A DNA stretch of 64,000 bases from Streptomyces rimosus (GCF_008704655.1 NZ_CP023688.1:682001-746000), one strand, 5' to 3'; positions 9,220 to 19,079 are shown, counted from the stretch's first letter. Notes: generated by a model not told the origin, from the letters alone. A program made the numbers and translations.

Positions 9220-9530
9220 TCACCGCATGGTGGTGACCGCGTCTTCCAGGCGCTCGCGTAGGACGCTGATGTCGTTGCTGCTCGCGTAGGTCTCGGTTTT
9301 TCGTCGTGGAGTTCGCTGAGCCGGTCTGCGATGCGGGTGCTGTGCAATCCCTCGGCGATGGTGAGGGCGGTGGTCGCCTCCTGGCAGGCCCCGGCCAGTT
9401 CACCGACGGCCAGGTGGGTGCGGGCGAGGCCGATGTGGTCGAACGCGCGGGAGCGTACGCGGGCCGCGGGCCGCAGCCGCAGGGCCAGGTGTCGGCGCGG
9501 TCAGCGGCCTCGGACATGCTCATGGTCGTA
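9220..9530 (-). pseudogene. C-terminal remnant of a TPR-bearing HTH regulator
   Basis: The minus strand reads as helical TPR-like sequence (AFDHIGLARTHLAVGELAGA, then TTALTIAEGLHSTRIADRL), then shifts frame near 9300 and ends in SNDISVLRERLEDAVTTMR with the stop at 9220-9222. This is the usual tail of Streptomyces XRE/TPR regulators. No N-terminal HTH is found upstream. It lies just upstream of the acidic peptide gene, where a pathway regulator would be expected. Confidence 0.55.
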
Positions 9531-9632
9531 CTCCTTGCACAGCGGCCGGCAGCTCGGGGCCAAAGGCGGCTACCGGCTGCCACCCTTCCTGCGAGCCGTC
9601 CGATCAGCGACCCGAAGCCGACCGTAGACCCC

Positions 9633-9657
9633 ATCGAGGACAGTTACTGTCCTCGAT
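9633..9657. promoter_or_regulatory. 25-bp palindrome, probable operator
   Basis: ATCGAGGACAGT and ACTGTCCTCGAT form perfect 12-bp arms around one central T. A second, weaker element (TCCCT...AGGGA) follows about 1 nt later. The length and symmetry suit a dimeric repressor such as a GntR-family protein. It sits between a leftward regulator remnant and the rightward NTPase gene. Confidence 0.6.
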
Positions 9658-10057
9658 CCCTGTCTAGGGACTGGTCGGCGGGTCATGTGACACCCATCTC
9701 GCGGTCGGGGTTTACCCGTCATGGTGCCCGGTCTTCCTCCCCGAGGAAGACCGCCTGGAATCAGTAGCACTCAACCCAACGGAGGCGGTTGATCACTCCG
9801 CTCATGGTCATCAGCGGAGAGCCCGGCACGAGCGTCTTGCGGGCGTTCTCCGCCGAGACGCCGTCGCAGCCCGTGCGGCTGGCATGGGCCAATCTCTGAA
9901 GGGACACCCGCAGGCAAAGGTGTCCCAGAGGTGTCCCGATTCTGGCAGAAAAGGTGGCCGACAAGTCATACTTGCCCAAGACGTGGCATAGCGTCGAGTC
10001 GGACCGCGGGTTGTTGTATTGCTGTCCCAGTGGCCGGCACGGGGGACGGAGCGGCAG

Positions 10058-12220
10058 TTGGGTACGAGCGTCCAAGTACAGAACGTGCACGGGCAGTTGG
10101 TCGTCGGCGATCACAACGACGTCAACGTTGTGAACCACATCGTCGTGCTGGACCACGGATCGTCCGTGGCGCCGAGCGCTGGGGGACCACCGCAGGTCCG
10201 ACGCCGCCCCCGGCCGGCGGAGTGGGTCCGGCCCCCACGAGCGCCTGTGCTGCTCGGGCGCGACGGGGAACGCGCCCGCATCGACACCCGGCTCGCCGAG
10301 GGTTATGCCGTCCGGGTGCACGGCCCGCCAGGCAGCGGCAGGACGGCCCTGCTGAGCCGCGTCGCCGCGGACCGCGGACCGGACGCCCCGGTGGTCTTCG
10401 TTCAAGCGGCCGGCCTAGGCGTCGAAGATGTACTCCAGCAAATTTTCCAATCCTGTTACGACACCGAGGACTACAAGCCCGGCACGGCGCGCCTGAAGCG
10501 GCTCATGGCGCCGGTGGAAGCCCTGGTCGTCGTCGACGACTTCGAGGATCCCGATCCCGGCGGGCTTGCCGCGCTGCGGGACGCGCTACCCGGCTGTGAC
10601 GTGCTGGCCTCCTCGACCGAGCACGGTTCGGCGGAATCGGGGGCCGGTATCCGAGCCTGCCGGATCGGCGGTCTGCCGGTGAGCGCTTCGCTCGCCCTGC
10701 TCGAACAGGAACTCCAGCGGCCGCTCAGCGACGCCGAGGCCCGGGACGCCGCCCGGTTCGCCGCCGAGGTGCACGGGCATCCGCGCGCCCTGGTCGCCTC
10801 GGCGGCCCTGTTGGAGGCGGGAGGCAGCGCCGCCGCCACGGCCTTCACCGCAGACGAGGCCGCGGTGGCCTCCGGGCTCGCCGGACGGCTCGGGCAGGAG
10901 GCCGCCCGGCTGCTCGGTGCCCTGTGTGCCTTCCATCCGCTTCCCGTGCCCACGGCCCTTCTCGGGGCGGTCGGTGCCGGCACACCCGCGCCGGGGGCCC
11001 TGGCGGAGCTACAGCAGTTGCGCCTGGTCACCCGGGAAAGTGGTGGCTACCGCGCCGGTGGTCAGCTCGCCGTCCTGACCGCCCAACGGTCCGGCGCCCT
11101 GCGGACCGCGTCCGGCGCCGCCCCCGCACTCGCCGACTGGATCAGCCAGCGTCCCGGCCGACGTGAGGTCGCCGCCGGGACAGGGCTGGTGCGGCGCGCG
11201 CTCGCGTCGGCGGCACAACAGGGCCACGACACGGCCGTACGGGATTTGGCGCGGGCCGCCGCACCTGTACTGGCCCGCAGCCTGTGCTGGGGTGCCTGGA
11301 AGGAGGCGTTGACGCTCGGCGGCGCGGCCGCCACCAGGCTCGGTGCCACCAAGGACATGAGGTACTTCGCACAGGAGGAGGACGTACGGCGCAAGGCTCT
11401 GGGCCTGGCGAGTGCGACCGCGGCGCTGGCTTCCGCGGCAGGCGGCATCACCGCCGGTCAGGCCATTGGCGGTACGGGCCCGACGACGGCAGATAGCCCG
11501 CAGGAAGGCGGGGCCGAACCGCCGGATGGCTCAGGATCAGCAGCGAGCACTCCACTGGCGGCCGGGATCGGGGTGATGGTGCTGGGGGTGGGGGGCCTGC
11601 TGGCAGGACTGCTCACCGCGGGTGGCGACAGCCCGCCTGCCGCCCGCTCCGGGCCCACCTCCCATTCCGCTCCCGGCTTCACCACCGCTCCCGGCCACCA
11701 CGGCACACACGCCCCCTCGCGCCCGGGAGCGGGCGGGTCCTCCGAGAAGCCTGCGGAGCGGGGCACCAGCCAGGGCGGCAGATCCCGGCTGCCTGCCTCC
11801 GGCCCACCGGACATGCCGTCCTATCCCGACACCCCGCCGTCCTCCAGCCGCCGGCCTTCCGACTGTCAACTGGAGGGTGAGAGCTCGTCGCAATTCCCTA
11901 CCGTGCGCGTGGGGAGCGAAAGCAGCCGCACCCTCACCTACACCGGCTACAACTGTGATACCAAAGAACACGTCACCTTCTCCATCATCCCGCAGACCCA
12001 GCCGCCATCCTTGACCGTGCAGCACCAAGGGTGCTCGACCACTGGTGACCGGCAGATCGTCTGCACTCTGGTCGTCACCTTCCGCCCCCAAGCCCCCGGC
12101 TCCTATACGGCACGGCTGGAGGTGGCCCACGACAACGACAGGATCGGCATGACCATCCCCGCTGAGGCTTCCGCCACCATGGAGTCGCCGTCGGAGGCAA
12201 CCGCGAGCCCCGGCATCTGA
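10058..12220 (+). CDS. STAND-like NTPase with transmembrane segment and Ig-like C-terminus
   Basis: About 720 aa from the TTG at 10058, which has GGAG 7 nt upstream; a TTG at 10019 is the alternative. Residues 4-30 carry a GDHNDVNVV-type repeat often found at the N-terminus of actinobacterial STAND proteins. Walker A is GPPGSGRT (89-96) and Walker B is ALVVVDDFE (155-163), followed by a helical region. One membrane segment lies at ~498-522 (GIGVMVLGVGGLLAGLL), then a Ser/Pro/Gly-rich linker, then a beta-rich domain at ~603-710 with paired Cys resembling ASPM/SPD-2/Hydin-type Ig domains. The NTPase should face the cytoplasm and the Ig domain the outside. The gene stands alone; its output is unknown. 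Confidence 0.7.
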   Translation: MGTSVQVQNVHGQLVVGDHNDVNVVNHIVVLDHGSSVAPSAGGPPQVRRRPRPAEWVRPPRAPVLLGRDGERARIDTRLAEGYAVRVHGPPGSGRTALLSRVAADRGPDAPVVFVQAAGLGVEDVLQQIFQSCYDTEDYKPGTARLKRLMAPVEALVVVDDFEDPDPGGLAALRDALPGCDVLASSTEHGSAESGAGIRACRIGGLPVSASLALLEQELQRPLSDAEARDAARFAAEVHGHPRALVASAALLEAGGSAAATAFTADEAAVASGLAGRLGQEAARLLGALCAFHPLPVPTALLGAVGAGTPAPGALAELQQLRLVTRESGGYRAGGQLAVLTAQRSGALRTASGAAPALADWISQRPGRREVAAGTGLVRRALASAAQQGHDTAVRDLARAAAPVLARSLCWGAWKEALTLGGAAATRLGATKDMRYFAQEEDVRRKALGLASATAALASAAGGITAGQAIGGTGPTTADSPQEGGAEPPDGSGSAASTPLAAGIGVMVLGVGGLLAGLLTAGGDSPPAARSGPTSHSAPGFTTAPGHHGTHAPSRPGAGGSSEKPAERGTSQGGRSRLPASGPPDMPSYPDTPPSSSRRPSDCQLEGESSSQFPTVRVGSESSRTLTYTGYNCDTKEHVTFSIIPQTQPPSLTVQHQGCSTTGDRQIVCTLVVTFRPQAPGSYTARLEVAHDNDRIGMTIPAEASATMESPSEATASPGI

Positions 12221-12379
12221 ACAGCCGTGCACCCGACACCATGCGGTCGCTTCCTGGAGCCGAAGTGACATGTGTGGTCACAGGAATGGCAAGAGCGGGC
12301 AAGGGAAGTGCAGTCCGAGCGGAGATGGTGCAGTGTGCGCATCCTGACGGGCATCGGGCCACAGGAGGTAGGTTCGACC

Positions 12380-13072
12380 ATGCCCGAGAACCAGATAACT
12401 CCGTCCGTCACCGTGACACTTCAGGCCGGACCCACTGGCGCCGGAGCACCGACGACTTCGAGCTGTTCTACGCCCGCCGCGCAGTGGACCGCTTCCGGAC
12501 GCTGCTCGGCCGCCAGGGACTCCTCGACCTCTTGGCCGCCGAGATCGGGGAGGGCAACGCCTTCCTGCGCGAAAGCGCCCGCACCTCCGACGGCACCTTC
12601 AAGAGGGGCACCACCGTGCTCGCGACGAAGGGCCTGACCTCGGGTGAGTGCCCGGCCTGGATGGACAAAGCCTTCGCCGCCGACGAGAAGCCGCTTCTCA
12701 CGGCGCACCCCGAGCACTACGTGATGGGCACCGATGAGATCGGTGCGCGTGGTGGAGACCATCGGCCCCCACGTCGCCTCCCTCTACATGGACGGCTGGG
12801 GCACCGACGCGCTGGACTGGGCCAAGGACGCGGCCGAACTCCTCCCAGAGTCGGGGTTCCGGCGAAAGATGTCCTCCAATCTCTTCCTGGCCGACGGCAC
12901 CGTCGTCCGGCGAGCGCTGATCCAGTTCGGCGACACCGCCGACGGCTTCACCGCGAACCTGACGGTCCACTTCCCCGTCTCCTGCCCGGACGAGGTCCTG
13001 GACCACCACCTGCGGCACTACGCCGTCGAGTTCAGGCACTGGATCGCCGCCGTCGCGGCCGCCCGCGCCTGA
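12380..13072 (+). pseudogene. Unknown ~230-aa protein with two compensating frameshifts
   Basis: Starts at ATG 12380 after GGAGG. Coding character moves to the next frame around 12430-12450 (DDFELFYARRAVDRFRTLLG onward) and returns to the first frame near 12735 (VETIGPHVASLYMDGWGTDA onward), ending at 13072. The net shift is zero, so the gene has its original length. I do not recognise the family: a mixed alpha/beta protein without obvious catalytic motifs. It follows the NTPase gene by 160 nt on the same strand. Confidence 0.55.
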
Positions 13073-13624
13073 AGCTATGGACACCAATACCGCTGCCGGA
13101 ACGATCCCTCGCGGAACCCTCGCCGTTGGGCCAGGGTGGCAGACACCTCGTCGAACCGGGCCGCGTACTCCTCCATCGGTCCCGGCGCGGGCGGACAGGG
13201 ACGTCGGGAGGTCATCGTCAGCCTCCGGCACGGCAGTCGAGCTCCTACCACCTGCCTACGGCGAACCCGTCGTGCCGTCAACCCGCGCTACGCCGGGTTT
13301 AACGAACTACCGGTAAACACCCGCTCTGTCTCTCCACGGCCCCGCCCGGTCGGCGCGAGCCATCCGGGGCGCCACCGTTCGCCTGACGTTCCGCCAGTGC
13401 CGGGTTGCTGTCGTGCTGCCGCGGCAGGGCAGCGAAGTGTTCTGCTGCGGGCAGGGAGACATCTACACCGACGCAAGGTTCACAACGACGCAGCTTGTGC
13501 AACGGAACAACGCGCTGGGGCGGGGAGCCGGGATCGAAAGCAGGCACTCGCCCGGACGGACGGAAGCCCAGCACGCTGTCGTCAGCCAGGATGCCGCGAG
13601 ACCACCGGATGCCTGTCAGCCGGG
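13073..13624. other. Intergenic region, no gene recognised
   Basis: About 550 nt between convergent genes. Open frames here lack coding bias and resemble nothing I know. Confidence 0.35.
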
Positions 13625-14326
13625 TCAGTCGTCACCGCCGGCCGTCGGCCGCCGGTTGTGGAGGATGTCGTGGGCCAGGGCGGGCAGCGGACGGCCGGTG
13701 GCGAAGGCCAAGGCGCGCAGGCGCGCGAGGGCGTCGGCGACGGAAGTATCCAGGATGCCGGCCAACACTCCGGTGGCCCGGTAGGTGGTGCCCCAGTGCG
13801 CGTCGATGGTCTCTGCGGGCTCCCAGGGCAGCGTGTCGTCGGCGGCGAAGTGGGGCAGGCAGAAGTCGGCGACCAGTCCCGCGGCCGCGTCCATGGCCGC
13901 GGCCGCCTGAGCCAGCGCCAGAGCATTCAGGCACAGCGGGTCGAAGCGCACGCATTGCGCGGTGCCGAAGGTGTGCGTGCCCAGGCTGAGAGGGAAGGCG
14001 TAGACGGCTGCCACGTGCGCTGCCTCCTCCTGCAGGCGCGGGGCGAAGAAGGGGTAGGGCATCGGCTGGGTGCGCAGGTCGGGGTAGAGCACGGGGCGGC
14101 CGGTGGTGGCGGCGTCGGTGCCGGGGCCTTCGCCGGTTTCGAACTGCACCTCTTCCAGGCACAGTGCCGCCGCTCCGCAGGTGCCCAGTACCTGCTGGGA
14201 GGTTGGGCTGGTGGACAGGCACAAGGACACCTCCTCCACCGGCAGGCCCCGGCACAGGGCCGCGCACAACCGCTGGGGAAGGCGGGCCCGGTCGCGCTTG
14301 CGGGCGGCCGCGTGCACCAGGCGCAC
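13625..14326 (-). CDS. GAF sensor with ANTAR-like C-terminus
   Basis: 233 aa from the GTG at 14326; a TTG at about 14415 with AAAGGA upstream is an alternative start. The GAF core includes EEVQFETGEGPGTDAATTGR and LYPDLRTQPMPYPFFAPRLQ, and the last ~50 residues (YRATGVLAGILDTSVADALARLRALAFATG) follow the three-helix ANTAR pattern. ANTAR proteins act by RNA antitermination in characterised cases. This protein and the one at 23602-24315 are close paralogues, and their upstream sequences still share a block around AACGGGGACTCGGCAC. Confidence 0.75.
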   Translation of the reverse strand: MRLVHAAARKRDRARLPQRLCAALCRGLPVEEVSLCLSTSPTSQQVLGTCGAAALCLEEVQFETGEGPGTDAATTGRPVLYPDLRTQPMPYPFFAPRLQEEAAHVAAVYAFPLSLGTHTFGTAQCVRFDPLCLNALALAQAAAAMDAAAGLVADFCLPHFAADDTLPWEPAETIDAHWGTTYRATGVLAGILDTSVADALARLRALAFATGRPLPALAHDILHNRRPTAGGDD

Positions 14327-15018
14327 GCCGTCGAACCCGGGCGCCGTGCGCCCCTTGTTCTTCCCACTTCGTTGACACACCGGTGCCGAGTCCCCGTTCC
14401 TGTCGTTTGCCAACGTGTCCTTTCGGCCGAACCGGAACGCGACCGTCAGCCCCGGCCGGCCCGGCGCGGTCCTGCGGGGCAGCACCCGGCCCTCCGCAGA
14501 AACATGCGCAAGGGCATGGAGACCGAGCTGGCCTTCGGTCACGGTCGGCAAACGCTGCCTCGTCGGCATCATGAAGCTCCTGCATCGCGCCCCGGCATCG
14601 CCGTCCAGATTCTCGCCAACGCCTTGTCCGCAAGACGCTTGGGGTCTGCCGTGCAGGCGGCCCGCCTCGTGCTCGCATCTCGTCGAGGCGGGCCCGCCTG
14701 TACGGTACGTCAGCCGGCCCGGGCCCGGAGGCGGAATCGGCAAGGCCCGCCCGAAGACCGCACGAACCACGGGCGGCGACAACAGGAGGCGCATGGGACA
14801 TGAGGTCTGCCATGGCCAGGGGGCGCGGCGAGACCCGACCGGGCCCTGGGTTGCAGCACCCGGCTGTGCGGCGCTCCGCGCCGCTCAGCAGCCTGACGCG
14901 GATGGCCGCCGTTCGTCACCCGGGCGTGGCAGGCTGCTGACCGTCCTGCTCCCCTGGACCGCGGGTCGCCGCCAACAGACGGGTCACCCGGGCGTGAGGG
15001 CGGCTCCCCCGGACGTCC

Positions 15019-15486
15019 TCACGCCCGCCTTCGGGTGCTGCCGTCAGCCGCAGCGAAGCCGCCGGTCACCTCGGCCGGCTTTCGATCGGTGCCCAGCGTC
15101 GCCCGCACGGTCTTGCCGCCGCCCGGATCGCAGCGGACATCCAGCGTCTGGGCTAAGGCGCCAACCAAAGCCAGGCCACGGCCGTCTTCCGCTTCCCCTC
15201 CGACTGGCCGGGGCCGGAGCCGGGCCGGGCTGTCATCGTGCACTTCGACGCTCAGGTGCCCGCTGTAAAGGCATAAGCGCAGGCGGCAGGCGCCGTGCGT
15301 ATGGCGGACGGCGTTGGTGACCAGTTCGGAGACCACCACCGCCGCGTCGCAGGTGTCGACGGGGTGCCGCCCGGTGTCTTCTCGGCCGAGGTACACGCCG
15401 GTCAGGCGCCGGGCCCACAAGGCCGCGCGCTCGGTGTGGGGCAGGAGGTATTCGACTCGCAGGGTGCGGGCGTGCGGCTGGGGCAT
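15019..15486 (-). CDS. Anti-sigma factor kinase-like HATPase (RsbW/SpoIIAB type)
   Basis: 155 aa, ATG at 15486 after GGAAAG. The N-box is VVSELVTNAVRHT (residues ~50-62), and a G-box GRGLALVGALAQTL follows ~55 residues later. These are the ATP-binding motifs of GHKL anti-sigma/serine kinases in partner switching. It lies 232 nt downstream of the leftward STAS gene at 15718-16230, a natural antagonist. The target sigma factor is not evident. Confidence 0.8.
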   Translation of the reverse strand: MPQPHARTLRVEYLLPHTERAALWARRLTGVYLGREDTGRHPVDTCDAAVVVSELVTNAVRHTHGACRLRLCLYSGHLSVEVHDDSPARLRPRPVGGEAEDGRGLALVGALAQTLDVRCDPGGGKTVRATLGTDRKPAEVTGGFAAADGSTRRRA

Positions 15487-15717
15487 GGGGCTCGCTTTCC
15501 GGGTACGCAGGCGGGACGGCGGGTGAGTGCCGGGTGCCCTCAAAGCCCCTGGACAACCGGCCTGCCCGGCAGTTCCGGCGGCGCCCGGCACACCGGGCGG
15601 GCGTACGCCGGGCGCACGCCCGCCGGGAGACCAGCGCCAGCACCGGGCCTGTACTGCAAATGATGTCGCAGGCCGCCAAGAAGCTCGGCCTCTTCTGCAG
15701 GGTCACGCGGGTTTCGG

Positions 15718-16230
15718 CTACGACCCCTGCCGGCCTCCTGCCAGGCGTCCGGCAGGCTCATGGCGCCATGCCGGGGCGTGGGGCCAGGCACAGTGCAGGG
15801 GGCCAACCCCGTGTACGGCCGCTCCTGCGGGTGCGGCAGCAGAGCGGGCGGCTATGGCCTGGGCCGGACGGCCTGTACAGGCGTCCTGGACGGTGGCGTA
15901 GCGGGGAAAGCGCCGGGTCAGTCCGGTCAGCCGGAGCAGCCGGCCGATGGCGGGCTGGTGGTAGACCAGGCGCAGCCAGCCGCCGACGGCCTCGCTGCGG
16001 GCCAGGGCGGTTTCGAGTTCGGTGAGGGCGCTGGTGTCCATGAAGGTCACGGCCGTGAGGTCGGCGATGAGGCGGGCCGCGGGTGCTGCATCGTTTCCGC
16101 GAAGGAGGTCGCGCAGCGCCGGGGCCGTCGACAGGTCGAGTTCGCCGGTGGGCCGCACCGTGCGGACGTTCCCCTGCGGTGCGGGATAGCGAATGCTCAA
16201 GTGGGCCAGCTCCTTGCCGGAAGAGGGCAC
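15718..16230 (-). CDS. STAS-domain anti-anti-sigma factor
   Basis: 170 aa from the GTG at 16230. The STAS core spans residues ~5-110: PTGELDLSTAPALRDLL, then LIADLTAVTFMDTSALTEL, where the Thr-Ser pair is at the phosphoacceptor site, then LRLVYHQPAIGRLLRLTGL. The last ~50 residues are Ala/Pro/His-rich with no domain. Phosphorylation by a GHKL kinase such as 15019-15486 would switch its affinity (family knowledge). Confidence 0.8.
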   Translation of the reverse strand: MPSSGKELAHLSIRYPAPQGNVRTVRPTGELDLSTAPALRDLLRGNDAAPAARLIADLTAVTFMDTSALTELETALARSEAVGGWLRLVYHQPAIGRLLRLTGLTRRFPRYATVQDACTGRPAQAIAARSAAAPAGAAVHGVGPLHCAWPHAPAWRHEPAGRLAGGRQGS

Positions 16231-16723
16231 CTGCGACAGGTGTCCTGCCGACGGTGGGACGCCACCTTACGGACTGCACGGCAACCGTCGGAGCAAACGG
16301 TTTCCCTATCAAAGGAATGCGCTCTTCCGCCTCCTTGCGCCCGCGTGCGGCCGTGAACTGACCACATCTGACCGGCCGATGCGGCTTTGAGTCCACCCCC
16401 TTCGAACAAGGGACGGGGAGGGGAGCAAGGCTTCGTCCCTCGGTCTTCGGCTGCCGCCCGGTGCCGTGGTCCTCGGCGCGCCGTGCTCCTGCGTGCGCCC
16501 CCTCTGCCGGTTGCCCCGTGCAGGTGCCCTGCGGTCAGGGACTGGTGAGTGTTCTGCGAAGAACAGCTACCCGTAGCAGGAGAGAGGCGTAGAGAACTTC
16601 GTGCCGGCGGGACGGAGTGGCGCTCGGGCGGCCGGGTATGTCAGTGGCACGGTCCTCGCGTTGCGCCATGCGGGCTGCGCACTCTTGGGCCTGGGCGACC
16701 AACTCTGCGACTGTGGGGCTTTG
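16231..16723. other. Intergenic region between divergent STAS genes
   Basis: About 490 nt without a credible gene. It should contain the promoters of both flanking STAS genes; I could not pick a convincing -35/-10 pair. Confidence 0.3.
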
Positions 16724-17131
16724 ATGACGGCGGCACGGCCTGCTCAGTACCATCTGCTGGCCCTTCCTGACGGGTCGTGCGAGACAGTCAGCTGTCTGGC
16801 CTCCGTCATCCGGTGCGGCGCGACAGCACCCACGGTAATTCTTGATGTGTCGGCGGTGGAGCGGCTGAGTATCGATGCCCTGGCCGTTTTGGTCCGCAAG
16901 GCCATGCGCCTGCACTCGGTCGGCGGTGAACTGCTGCTGGCCGGGCCCTGCCCCGCCGTACGCAAGGTCATCGAACGGACGGGGACCGGTCCGCTGCTGC
17001 CCGTTTTCGCCGACACCACTGCCGCGGTCCGCGCGCTGGCCGAAGACAGCCGCGCCTGGCAGCGGATGGACCTGACCCCCGGACGCAGTGCGCTCTTCGC
17101 CGAGCCATTGTCACCGCCACCATCACTGTGA
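16724..17131 (+). CDS. STAS-domain protein
   Basis: 135 aa from ATG 16724 with GTGGGG upstream. The STAS core (TVILDVSAVERLSIDALAVL, then LHSVGGELLLAGPCPAVRKV) has Ser before Ile-Asp-Ala at the phosphoacceptor position. The 3' half and the following ~130 nt are repeated in decayed form at 32.47-32.81 kb. A role as anti-sigma antagonist is inferred from the family and the neighbours. Confidence 0.7.
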   Translation: MTAARPAQYHLLALPDGSCETVSCLASVIRCGATAPTVILDVSAVERLSIDALAVLVRKAMRLHSVGGELLLAGPCPAVRKVIERTGTGPLLPVFADTTAAVRALAEDSRAWQRMDLTPGRSALFAEPLSPPPSL

Positions 17132-17260
17132 CACCACTGACCGAGATCACCGGGTGAAGAACCGCAACGGTACATGACCGGCCGCGGTGGCGCTTCGTTG
17201 CTCCCTCCACAAGACCGCTCGGGCACCGTGAAGGGAAAGCCGGTGATCATGGCGCACCGT
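16832..17260 (+). repeat. Segmental repeat, copy 1 (STAS 3' half and flank)
   Basis: Direct repeat of 32476-32810. Shared blocks include TCGATGTGTCGGCGGTGGAG-type sequence, GGTCCGCAAG, CATGCGCCTGCACTCGGTCG, AACCGCAACGG, GGCGCTTCGTTGCT and GGTGATCATGGCGCACCGTG. This copy keeps the STAS frame. Confidence 0.75.
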
Positions 17261-17875
17261 GGAGCGCGTTCGGGCCTGGCACCCAACCCCGCCGTGCGCC
17301 GGTCCGGTGTGCCGACTGGGCACGGCGCCAGGCCGGAGTCCTCGGGACTGGCGGCTCCCGCTCCAAAAGCTTCCAGGTGCGGCTGGTCGTAGTGCCGGAG
17401 GGACGGGGCCAGGCGCGCGAGCTCCGGCTGCGGCGCACGAATGCCACGCGCCGAGCAGCAGCGCGCCGCTCGCGGCCACCGAGGCACCAAGACCGTCGCT
17501 GCCGGTGCTGGCCAGCACCGGAACTGGGACGGCCTGCCCGCCCACCCGGCCCTTGCCGCCGGGCCGGAGACACGGCCGCTGGGACACGTGAGCGGGAGGC
17601 TGGTGATTCCCTGACGGCTGGTGGCCAGGCGGGTGGTGGCGACCGCCGGTGTTGGCGCAGTGGTTGCCGAGGGCGAGGTTGAACAGGCTGATGGCGGTGA
17701 CGGTGTTGTCGCACAGGTTCATCGGCAGGTGGACCGGGGCCTGGAGCAGATTGCCCGCGAGGACGCCGGGGGCGGCCGCGGCGCCGGAGCCGGCGTGCGC
17801 GCCTGCCGCCGCGCCGGTCAGCATCCCGGTCGCCGACTCGGCGACCAGCACGCTGTTTTGCACCAGATGTTGCAC
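17147..17875 (-). CDS. Long chaplin-like surface protein with LASTG sorting-type motif
   Basis: GTG at 17875. A short signal-like segment ending GAHAGSG is followed by one chaplin domain (GVLAGNLLQAPVHLPMNLCD, then ALGNHCANTG) with the two conserved Cys, then a Pro/Gly linker and, near residue 111, LASTG followed by a hydrophobic stretch (LGASVAASGALLLGAW). LAXTG is the sortase motif of long chaplins, which anchor the hydrophobic spore coat to the wall. After that stretch the frame runs on for ~100 residues of unlikely Arg/Pro/Gly sequence to 17147, so the true C-terminus (usually a basic tail) is probably frameshifted. Confidence 0.65.
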   Translation of the reverse strand: MQHLVQNSVLVAESATGMLTGAAAGAHAGSGAAAAPGVLAGNLLQAPVHLPMNLCDNTVTAISLFNLALGNHCANTGGRHHPPGHQPSGNHQPPAHVSQRPCLRPGGKGRVGGQAVPVPVLASTGSDGLGASVAASGALLLGAWHSCAAAGARAPGPVPPALRPAAPGSFWSGSRQSRGLRPGAVPSRHTGPAHGGVGCQARTRSTVRHDHRLSLHGARAVLWREQRSATAAGHVPLRFFTR

Positions 17876-18487
17876 GGGTGGTCCATCATCTTGTCGAAGG
17901 TGACGGACCGGGCACCTGGTGCTGGCCAGGTGCCCGCATCCGAAACGATGACGCCCGGCCGGCCCCCTGCGCCGAGGTACGCCGCCCAGACGACGGACAT
18001 CCGGCTCACCGGGCCTTATTGGTCAGCCTTGACAGGACCGAGCAGGAATGTTCAGCGCGTCGCATCGGATCAAACGACCGGTGCGCCGGAAGGCAGCGCA
18101 GAGTTCTGCGCGCGCCCCCGCCTGAACGGTTCTCCTCTCGCCCGCACCGCCTTCGCGAACACTCTTCGGCATGAACACGCGTTCCCTGCAACCGCCTCCG
18201 TACGGGCACGCCCGTACGGAGGCCCCCGCAGGCCACAGACCCAGCAAAGAGCCAGGGCAAGGACCTGTGCGGTGCGGAGTGCCGGGGGCGCGTGACCGAC
18301 GTGCGGGCGCGGTGGTGTGCACTGCGGACACAGAGAGGCTGTACAAATGTCCGCGTTCTGTTATGGGCCGTCACATCTTCAACCACGCTCTGACCGGCGG
18401 ACGTGCAGCGGGGGCGCCCGGCAGCCGTCCGGGCATCTCATCCTACCGGCCCCGCCCCCGGGCGGGGCCGTCCGCAGGAGGTTGGTC

Positions 18488-18850
18488 ATGTCCCGTTCCG
18501 CCCGTCTCATGGCAGTCGCCCTCAGCTCGGCCACGGTGGTCACCGCCTCCGCCCTGCCCGCCACCGCCGTCAGCGGCGCCCACACCCTGCCCCCACCGCT
18601 CCCCCGTCGTCATCGGCACGGTCCAGGCCGACTCCCCCGGCTGCGACGACGGCTCCAACCGCTCCTTGAACGCCAAATGGGTCACCGTCAAGAACACCGG
18701 CCACCAGGAAGCACGCGTACACACTGGCAACGGACACAACACCTGGCACGACGTCGACCAGGAACGCCACGACTACGTCCAGGACAACCGGCGCGACACC
18801 ACCACCCTGCGCAACAACCACTACCGCATCATCAACGCCAAGCGCAGGTC
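18488..18850 (+). pseudogene. Secreted lamin-tail-domain protein, broken
   Basis: ATG 18488 after GGAGG encodes a clear signal peptide (MSRSARLMAVALSSATVVTA...LPATAVSG). The frame then shifts and continues as a lamin tail domain (GTVQADSPGCDDGSNRSLNA, then WVTVKNTG, then RVHTGNGHNTWHDVDQERHD and DTTTLRNNHYRII). Compared with usual Streptomyces LTD proteins, about 25 residues are missing between NTG and RVHTG. It therefore has an internal deletion as well as a frameshift. Confidence 0.6.
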
Positions 18851-19015
18851 GTGCTTGAGACGATCACCGCAACGTCCACCGCGGCCGAGCTGGACACCGG
18901 CGACTACCCCCTCGGCACCACCGCCGCGCCCGCCGAATTTCACTCCCTGCCGATCACACCCAACGCCTTTCACGGCGACTGGAACAACGCACTGGCGCCG
19001 GCCCCTCCCTCGTGA
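18851..19015 (+). mobile_element. C-terminal remnant of an ISAzo13-type transposase
   Basis: The frame reads QVVLETITATSTAAELDTGD, then LPITPNAFHGDWNNALAP and a stop at 19015. This matches from memory the tail of ISAzo13-family transposases, including the HGDWN signature. It abuts the lamin-tail remnant directly, suggesting that an element inserted there and was mostly deleted. Confidence 0.55.
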
Positions 19016-19079
19016 CGGCCTCGGAACCGTACTGGGATGCCCTGGCCGAGGCAGCTTTCCGGCGTCGTGTGCGCGAAGA

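Noticed and set aside
9761..10405. Leftward 214-codon frame upstream of the NTPase
   Set aside because: No recognisable domain, poor codon bias, and it overlaps the start of the better supported NTPase gene.
13136..14803. Rightward open frame of 555 codons
   Set aside because: Antisense to the GAF gene at 13625; composition is Arg/Gly/Gln-rich with no domain.
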